A DNA stretch of 64,000 bases from Streptomyces sp. NBC_00523 (lineage in GTDB: Bacteria; Actinomycetota; Actinomycetes; Streptomycetales; Streptomycetaceae): the NCBI RefSeq assembly GCF_036346615.1, contig NZ_CP107836.1, forward strand, positions 5,828,001 through 5,892,000. Reading direction: 5' to 3'. A program made the position numbers and the translations under genes. Shown here in pieces: positions 58,868 through 64,000 of the stretch. Every line of letters begins with the position of its first letter. Positions within the stretch are counted from its first letter, which is position 1. A model generated the notes under the pieces. That model was not told the DNA's origin. It saw only the letters and a program-made list of their open reading frames with translations, and made no database searches.

Positions 58868-60250
58868 TCAGTCGGTGCCCGCCTTCCGCAGCACCGACAC
58901 GGTCTTGCGGGCCGCCACCAGGACCGGGTCCCAGACCGGCGAGAACGGCGGGGCGTAGCCCAGGTCCAGGGCGGTCATCTGCTCGACGGTCATCCGGGCG
59001 GTGAGTGCCACCGCGGCCACGTCGACCCGCTTGCCCGCGCCCTCGCGGCCCACGATCTGCACGCCGAGGAGCCGGCCCGTGCGGTACTCCGCGATCATCT
59101 TCACCGTCATGAGCCGGGCGTCCGGGTAGTAGCCCGCCCGGCTGGTCGACTCGATCGTGGCCGTGACATACCGCAGGCCCACCGCCCGGGCGTCCTTCTC
59201 GCGCAGCCCGGTCCGGGCGATCTCCAGGTCGCACACCTTGCTCACCGCCGTACCCACCACACCGGGGAACGTGCCGTAGCCGCCGCCCACGTTGGAGCCG
59301 ATGACCTGGCCGTGCTTGTTGGCGTGCGTGCCGAGCGCGATGTGCCGGGTGTGGCCCGCGACCAGGTCCAGGACCTCCACGCAGTCGCCGCCCGCCCAGA
59401 TGTCCGGGTGGCCCTGGACGCGCATCGCCAGGTCGGTGAGCAGCCCGCCGTGCGGCCCGAGCGGCAGCCCGGCCTCCCGGGCCAGGGCCGTCTCCGGCTC
59501 GACGCCGATGCCCAGCACCACGATGTCCGCCGGATAGGACGCGTCGTCGGTGACGACCTCGGTGACCCGGCCGTCGTCCCCGGTCCGGATCGCGGTGACG
59601 GCCGCCCCGTTCACCGTGGTGATCCCGAGCCCGTCCATCGCGTCGTGGACCAGGCGCCCCATGTCCGGGTCGAGCGTGGCCATCGGCTGTTCGCCGCGGT
59701 TGAGGACGGTCACCTCGAAGCCGCGCTTCAGCATCGCCTCGGCCATCTCGACGCCGATGTACCCCGCCCCGACGACGACCGCGCGCCGGCCCTCCGTCCG
59801 GTCCAGGCTGTCCAGGAGGGCCTGCCCGTCGTCCAGCGTCTGCACCCCGTGCACCCCGGGCGCGTCCATGCCGGGCAGGTCGGGGCGCACCGGCCGCGCC
59901 CCGGTGGCGATGACGAGCTTGTCGAACCCGGTCCAGTACGTCTCGCCGGACTCCCGGTCCAGGGCGCGTACCCGGCGCCCCGCCACGTCGATCTCCGTGA
60001 CCTCGGTGCGGGTGCGCAGGTCGATGGCGCGGGCCCGGTGCTCCTCGGGCGTACGGGCGATGAGGTCGTCCCGGTCGGTCACGTCGCCGCCGACCCAGTA
60101 CGGGATGCCGCATGCGGAGTACGAGGTGAAGTGCCCCCGCTCGAAGGCGGTGATGCTCAGCTCCTCCGGCCCCTTGAGCCGCCGTGCCTGGGACGCGGCG
60201 GACATGCCCGCCGCGTCCCCGCCGATGACCACCAGTCGTTCCGCCGCCAT
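58868..60250 (-). CDS. FAD/NAD(P) disulfide oxidoreductase, CoA-disulfide-reductase type
   Basis: 460 residues. FAD-binding RLVVIGGDAAGMSAAS at the N-terminus, the single redox cysteine in SYSACGIPYWVGGDV (Cys47), the second dinucleotide fold AVVVGAGYIGVEMAEAML, and IWAGGDCVEVLDLV before the dimerisation domain. The single Cys in SxxxCGIPY marks the CoA-disulfide reductase / NADH oxidase / NAD(P)H-polysulfide group, rather than two-cysteine glutathione or mycothione reductases. Substrate may be CoA disulfide or persulfide. ATG at 60250. Inserted between hemE and hemY but oppositely oriented; no direct haem role is evident. Confidence 0.9.
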   Translation of the reverse strand: MAAERLVVIGGDAAGMSAASQARRLKGPEELSITAFERGHFTSYSACGIPYWVGGDVTDRDDLIARTPEEHRARAIDLRTRTEVTEIDVAGRRVRALDRESGETYWTGFDKLVIATGARPVRPDLPGMDAPGVHGVQTLDDGQALLDSLDRTEGRRAVVVGAGYIGVEMAEAMLKRGFEVTVLNRGEQPMATLDPDMGRLVHDAMDGLGITTVNGAAVTAIRTGDDGRVTEVVTDDASYPADIVVLGIGVEPETALAREAGLPLGPHGGLLTDLAMRVQGHPDIWAGGDCVEVLDLVAGHTRHIALGTHANKHGQVIGSNVGGGYGTFPGVVGTAVSKVCDLEIARTGLREKDARAVGLRYVTATIESTSRAGYYPDARLMTVKMIAEYRTGRLLGVQIVGREGAGKRVDVAAVALTARMTVEQMTALDLGYAPPFSPVWDPVLVAARKTVSVLRKAGTD

Positions 60251-60352
60251 GCCGGTCCCTCCGAAGCGCGTCCGAAAACACCCACGCTACGGCTTCCACC
60301 GGTTCCGAACGGCCGTGGCCGGGGCCCGGAACCGGTTTGAGAGAGTGGAGCC

Positions 60353-61825
60353 ATGCAGCCATCCACACACCGCGCGGACCGGGCCCCCCGTCACGTCGTC
60401 GTCATCGGCGGCGGTATCGCCGGACTCGCGGCCGCCCACCGGCTCGTCGGCGCCGGGCTCAGGGTCACCGTTCTGGAGGCGACCGACCGGCTCGGCGGCA
60501 AGCTGATGACCGGTGAGGTCGCCGGCGTCCGGGTCGACCTCGGCGCCGAGTCCATGCTCGCCCGCCGCCCGGAGGCCGTCGCCCTGGCCCGCGCCGTGGG
60601 CCTCGGCAACCGCCTCCAGCCGCCCGCCACGGCCACCGCCGCACTGTGGACGCGCGACGCGCTGCGCCCGATGCCCAAGGGCCATGTGATGGGCGTCCCG
60701 GGCGACCCGTCCGTCCTCGGCGAGGTGTTGTCGGCCGAGGGGCTGGCCCGGATCGCCGAGGACCGCGAACTGCCCCCGGTGGCCGTCGGCGAGGACGTCG
60801 CCGTCGGCGCGTACGTGGCGGACCGGCTGGGGCGCGAGGTCGTGGACCGGCTGGTGGAGCCGCTGCTCGGCGGGGTGTACGCGGGCGACGCCTACCGGAT
60901 CTCGATGCGCGCCGCCGTACCGCAGCTCTTCGAGGCGGCCCGGGAGGGCGGCTCCCTGCTCGACGGGGTCACCCGGCTCCAGGAGCGGGCCGCCGCCCGG
61001 CAGCAGACCGGGCCCGTCTTCCAGGGCATCGAGGGCGGCATCGGCACCCTCCCGGGGGCCGTCGCCGACGCCGTGCGCGCCGGGGGCGGCGCGATCCTCA
61101 CCGAGACCCCCGTGCTGGGCCTGACCCGTAACACCGACGGCTGGGACGTCCGCACGGACACCGGGGTCGTCTCCGCCGACGGCCTCGTCCTCGCCGTGCC
61201 CGCCTGGTCCGCCGCCACGCTGCTCGCCGCCGAGTCACCGGGGGCGTCGGCCGAACTGGCGGGCGTCGAGTACGCGTCGATGGCGCTGGTCACCATGGCG
61301 TTCCGGCGCTCCGACGTCACCGGCACGGCCTTCGACGGGCGCTCCGGCTTCCTCGTACCGCCGGTCGACGGGCACACCATCAAGGCCGCCACCTTCTCCA
61401 CGCACAAGTGGCAGTGGGTCGCCGACGCGGCCCCGGACCTCTTCGTGCTGCGGACCTCGGTGGGCCGGTACGGCGAGGAGGAGCACCTGCACCGCGAAGA
61501 CGTCGAGCTCGTCGGCGTATCGCTGCGCGACCTCGCCGCCGCGACCGGGCTCACCGCGCGGCCCGTGGCGACCGAGGTCACCCGGTGGATCGGCGGACTG
61601 CCGCAGTACCCGGTGGGCCACCTCACCCGGGTCGCCCGCATCCGCGACGAGGTCGCGAAGCTGCCCGCGCTGCGGGTGTGCGGCGCGGTGTACGACGGGG
61701 TCGGCATCCCCGCCTGCGTGGCGAGCGCGCACCGGGCGGCGGACGAGATCGCCGGGGATCTCACCGGGGAGATCATCGCCACGCCGACCCTGGTTCAGGG
61801 CACTCGGAGCGAGGCGGGACAATAG
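60353..61825 (+). CDS. hemY: coproporphyrinogen/protoporphyrinogen oxidase HemY (CgoX)
   Basis: 490 residues. FAD-binding VVVIGGGIAGLAAAHRLVGA, then VLEATDRLGGKLMTGEVAG, and the C-terminal VCGAVYDGVGIPACVASAHR typical of the HemY group. In actinobacteria this enzyme oxidises coproporphyrinogen III to coproporphyrin III, because the pathway continues through HemH and HemQ rather than protoporphyrin. ATG at 60353 with GTGGAG upstream. Only four bases separate its stop from the hemQ start, so the two form an operon. Divergent from the flavoprotein gene (102-bp shared promoter region). Confidence 0.95.
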   Translation: MQPSTHRADRAPRHVVVIGGGIAGLAAAHRLVGAGLRVTVLEATDRLGGKLMTGEVAGVRVDLGAESMLARRPEAVALARAVGLGNRLQPPATATAALWTRDALRPMPKGHVMGVPGDPSVLGEVLSAEGLARIAEDRELPPVAVGEDVAVGAYVADRLGREVVDRLVEPLLGGVYAGDAYRISMRAAVPQLFEAAREGGSLLDGVTRLQERAAARQQTGPVFQGIEGGIGTLPGAVADAVRAGGGAILTETPVLGLTRNTDGWDVRTDTGVVSADGLVLAVPAWSAATLLAAESPGASAELAGVEYASMALVTMAFRRSDVTGTAFDGRSGFLVPPVDGHTIKAATFSTHKWQWVADAAPDLFVLRTSVGRYGEEEHLHREDVELVGVSLRDLAAATGLTARPVATEVTRWIGGLPQYPVGHLTRVARIRDEVAKLPALRVCGAVYDGVGIPACVASAHRAADEIAGDLTGEIIATPTLVQGTRSEAGQ

Positions 61826-61829
61826 CCGT

Positions 61830-62564
61830 ATGAGTGCTCCTGAGACTGCGACATCAAGCAAGGTTCCGAACGCCGGCAAGAAGGCCAAGGACCTCAACGA
61901 CGTCATCCGCTACACACTGTGGTCCGTCTTCAAGCTGCGCGACGTCCTGCCCGCCGACACGGACCGCGCGGCCGTCGCCGGTGAGGTCCAGGAGCTGTTC
62001 GACCAGCTCGCCGCGAAGGACATCACCATCCGAGGCACCTACGACGTCTCGGGCCTCCGCGCCGACGCCGATCTCCTGATCTGGTGGCACGCGGAGACAG
62101 CGGACGAGCTGCAGGAGGCGTACAACCTCTTCCGGCGCACCCGGCTCGGCCGCCACCTGGAGCCGGTCTGGTCGAACATGGCGCTGCACCGCCCCGCCGA
62201 GTTCAACAAGTCGCACATCCCGGCGTTCCTCGCCGACGAGACGCCGCGCAACTACGTCAGCGTCTACCCCTTCGTGCGCTCGTACGACTGGTACCTGCTG
62301 CCCGACGAGGACCGTCGCCGCATGCTCGCCGACCACGGCAAGATGGCCCGCGGCTACCCGGACGTGCGTGCCAACACCGTCGCCTCGTTCTCGCTCGGCG
62401 ACTACGAGTGGATGCTGGCCTTCGAGGCGGACGAGCTGTACCGCATCGTGGACCTGATGCGTCACCTCAGGGCCTCCGAGGCGCGGATGCACGTCCGCGA
62501 GGAGGTCCCCTTCTTCACCGGCCGGCGCAAGTCGGTCGCGGACCTGGTGGCCGGGCTCGCCTAG
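61830..62564 (+). CDS. hemQ: coproheme decarboxylase HemQ (chlorite-dismutase family)
   Basis: 244 residues. It converts coproheme to haem b with hydrogen peroxide, the last step of the coproporphyrin-dependent pathway. The family is recognised from VIRYTLWSVFKL, VYPFVRSYDWYLLP (with the catalytic Tyr), ADHGKMARGYPDV (proximal His) and FSLGDYEWMLAFEADEL. True chlorite dismutases have a distal Arg that is not evident here. ATG at 61830, four bases after the hemY stop; the ribosome-binding site is weak, so translation may be coupled to hemY. A 13-bp-arm hairpin follows. Confidence 0.95.
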   Translation: MSAPETATSSKVPNAGKKAKDLNDVIRYTLWSVFKLRDVLPADTDRAAVAGEVQELFDQLAAKDITIRGTYDVSGLRADADLLIWWHAETADELQEAYNLFRRTRLGRHLEPVWSNMALHRPAEFNKSHIPAFLADETPRNYVSVYPFVRSYDWYLLPDEDRRRMLADHGKMARGYPDVRANTVASFSLGDYEWMLAFEADELYRIVDLMRHLRASEARMHVREEVPFFTGRRKSVADLVAGLA

Positions 62565-62661
62565 CGAACGGGCTTGTGACCACCCCAACCCGGAAGATCA
62601 GACGGCGGGTCCACGGCACCTCGTGCCGTCCGCTGTTCCAGCGACACCGGGTTCGGCTCAG

Positions 62662-62692
62662 CGGTGCGGCGCGCTTTCTGCGCGCCGCACCG
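62662..62692. terminator. bidirectional terminator hairpin
   Basis: Perfect 13-bp arms CGGTGCGGCGCGC / GCGCGCCGCACCG with loop TTTCT. It ends hemY-hemQ from the left and the TIGR04222 gene (stop at 62697) from the right. Confidence 0.9.
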
Positions 62693-62696
62693 TTCG

Positions 62697-63479
62697 TCAT
62701 TCGCGGGCGCCCAGCCGCTTCCGTACGCCCGACCGGCCGGTCAGCGCCGCCCGCAGCGCCGGGTCGTCCACCGCGGCCACCCCGCGCACCGCGACCGTCA
62801 CCAGCGTGTCGCCCGTCGCACCGTCCCCCGGCACCGCGCACGCCGCCAGCAGCCGCTGCCCGGCCGGGGAGGCCCAGGAACCGTAGGGGTGCGCCTCGAT
62901 CCGGGCGATGGCCAGGCACCCCAGGGTCAGCGCGAGCGGCAGCGCGAACCACACCGGCATCGGGGCCGTGTCCCCGGCGCCGGGCGCGAGCAGGGCGGCG
63001 GCGCCCAGCGCGGCCACCAGCAGCGCCGCCCCGCGCACCGCCCGCACCGCCGAGGCGACGTCCGCCCCGTGCGGGAGCGCCAGACCGGCGGCGACGAGCC
63101 GGTCGGCCACCGCGCGTACGGCGTCGGCCGCCGCGGCCGAGGCGCGCACCGGCGCTATCGGCGACTGGCCCTCCGGACCTATGGCCCGGATCACCGTACG
63201 TTCCACCTCGTCGCTGCCCTCGGGGTCCACGACCGTCGCCCAGCCGGTGTGGGCCAGCAGCAGCCGCCGCCGCAGATGCATGGAGACCAGCGCCAGATCG
63301 GCGACCCGGCCGGGCCCGCCCGCCAGGAACGCCGCCTCGTACAGCGTGAGTTGCCGTCCGCGCGGCGCACCGGTCGCGGCCATCGGCCGCCGGGCCGCGC
63401 GGGCTGCCGCAATACAGAGCCGGGCGCAGGAAAGACCCGCCGCACCCCATGCGACCAGCAGCAACAGAAACGGCACCAT
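62697..63479 (-). CDS. TIGR04222-type membrane protein
   Basis: 260 residues. One N-terminal hydrophobic segment (VPFLLLLVAWGAAGLSCARL) and a pair near 150-190 (AALLVAALGAAALLA and PVWFALPLALTLGCLAI). The region LTLYEAAFLAGGPGRVADLA with LVSMHLRRRLLLAHTGW matches the TIGR04222 domain of actinobacterial membrane proteins of unknown function. A second member with a Cys-rich tail lies immediately upstream on the same strand (63-base gap). ATG at 63479. No further function can be read. Confidence 0.8.
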   Translation of the reverse strand: MVPFLLLLVAWGAAGLSCARLCIAAARAARRPMAATGAPRGRQLTLYEAAFLAGGPGRVADLALVSMHLRRRLLLAHTGWATVVDPEGSDEVERTVIRAIGPEGQSPIAPVRASAAAADAVRAVADRLVAAGLALPHGADVASAVRAVRGAALLVAALGAAALLAPGAGDTAPMPVWFALPLALTLGCLAIARIEAHPYGSWASPAGQRLLAACAVPGDGATGDTLVTVAVRGVAAVDDPALRAALTGRSGVRKRLGARE

Positions 63480-63542
63480 GCCGGTGTTCTATGCCAGCAC
63501 CGCCCGCCGCGCCATAGCTCGTCCAGTAAGTGGACGGCCGTC

Positions 63543-64000
63543 TCAGGAACTGCTGCCGCAGCTCGACCCGCCACCGCAGCTGGACCCGCCGCCGCAGCTG
63601 CTGCCGCCCCCGCAGCTCGATCCGCTTCCGCCGCAGCTGCTGCCTCCGCCACAGCTCGACCCGCTGCCCCCGCAGCTCGACCCGCCGCCTCCGCCGCAGC
63701 TGCTGCCCGAGGAGCTGCCGCAGCCGCCGCCCGGGCTCGCCCCCGCGCACCACACGGCCGGCGCGACCGTCAGCGCCGCGGCGCCGTACGCGGTGTACGA
63801 GGCGGCGCTGGGCCGGGTCCGGGCGGCGGCGACCAGGTGCGCCCGCAGCTCCGGGTCCGCGACGCCGCGCAGCCCCCTGGTCGCCACCAGGAACCCCGGG
63901 TCGGTGCGGTGGGCGTGCGCGGCCCCGAACTCCGCAGCGGCCCTGCGCCCCGCGCGGGTGATCCGGGACCGGGCCACCGCCGCGCAGACCAGGCCGGACA
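63543..64000 (-). CDS. TIGR04222-type protein with Cys/Gly/Ser tail (partial, cut by right edge)
   Basis: C-terminal 152 codons or so of a leftward gene whose start lies beyond the window; the frame is open through position 64000, and the GTG at 63977 is unlikely to be the true start. Visible are RSRITRAGRRAAAEFGAAHA and GFLVATRGLRGVADPELRAH, resembling the C-terminal half of the gene at 62697 (TVAVRGVAAVDDPALRAALT), so the pair are paralogues. A hydrophobic YGAAALTVAPAVW leads to a tail of about 60 residues made almost only of Gly, Ser and Cys. Members of this family with such tails are known in Streptomyces; the function is unknown. The many cysteines could bind metal or cross-link. Confidence 0.8.
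   Translation of the reverse strand, partial: SGLVCAAVARSRITRAGRRAAAEFGAAHAHRTDPGFLVATRGLRGVADPELRAHLVAAARTRPSAASYTAYGAAALTVAPAVWCAGASPGGGCGSSSGSSCGGGGGSSCGGSGSSCGGGSSCGGSGSSCGGGSSCGGGSSCGGGSSCGSSS
63546..63731 (-). repeat. GC-rich tandem repeat coding for SSCGGG/SSCGGSG
   Basis: About eight imperfect copies of a 15-21 base unit in the 3' end of the TIGR04222-type gene. Each copy encodes SCGGGS or SSCGGSG. The repeat may vary in copy number between strains by slippage. Confidence 0.8.

Noticed and set aside
63546..63731. CRISPR-like or minisatellite array at the right edge
   Set aside because: The repeat units are in frame and encode Ser-Cys-Gly within a coding sequence; there are no unique spacers.

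Overview
The window is chromosomal DNA from a high-GC actinobacterium, almost certainly a Streptomyces. Coding frames have strong G/C third-position bias, GTG starts are frequent, and genes are separated by long perfect hairpins. From memory, the order murA-like / aconitase / ngcEFG / rok7B7 / xylFGH / dxs / fadBA / RNase D / hemE / hemY / hemQ matches the S. coelicolor SCO5998 to SCO6042 neighbourhood. No rRNA, tRNA, CRISPR array, insertion sequence or phage gene was seen.

Layout. 0.3-1.9 kb: a DoxX membrane protein divergent from a LysR regulator, with a palindrome at the regulator start. 2.0-7.3 kb: an HTH-MurA fusion with a palindrome just upstream, a MOSC protein, and aconitase preceded by an 18-bp palindrome and an iron-box-like site. 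7.3-9.8 kb: two tandem secreted FG-GAP/VCBS paralogues and a small GlsB/YeaQ membrane protein. 9.8-16.8 kb: a glycan-uptake locus with a GH1 beta-glucosidase, an ABC importer lacking its ATPase, and a divergent GH31 enzyme carrying the full E. coli YicI alpha-xylosidase residue set; xyloglucan-type oligosaccharides are the best guess. 16.8-19.7 kb: esterase, LysR regulator and histidine phosphatase. 19.8-23.6 kb: a large secreted GH92 enzyme whose usual catalytic Glu is Gln. 24.1-32.5 kb: ngcEFG (GlcNAc/chitobiose uptake), rok7B7 and xylFGH (xylose uptake). 32.7-36.8 kb: dxs, an amino-acid permease and a small PIN/NYN-like protein.

36.9-51.0 kb is the least ordinary part. It holds three related PLL-type beta-propeller proteins (one fused to a PIG-L deacetylase domain that has lost its metal ligands), an LCP wall-polymer ligase, a CDP-alcohol phosphatidyltransferase, a 1,494-residue protein joining two GT2 glycosyltransferases to a TagF-type glycerophosphotransferase, a GDSL acetylesterase, an Ig-like protein and a lipoprotein phosphodiester glycosidase. 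The genes from 42.4 to 49.6 kb overlap start to stop. I infer a system that builds, ligates, acetylates and trims a phosphodiester-linked cell-wall glycopolymer.

51.0-64.0 kb is core metabolism: fadB/fadA, RNase D, an atypical response regulator, DUF3000, hemE, a CoA-disulfide-reductase-like flavoprotein, hemY and hemQ (the coproporphyrin-dependent haem route), then two TIGR04222 membrane proteins, the second cut by the right edge. Gene boundaries come from frame, codon bias, ribosome-binding sites and family lengths; no database search was run.
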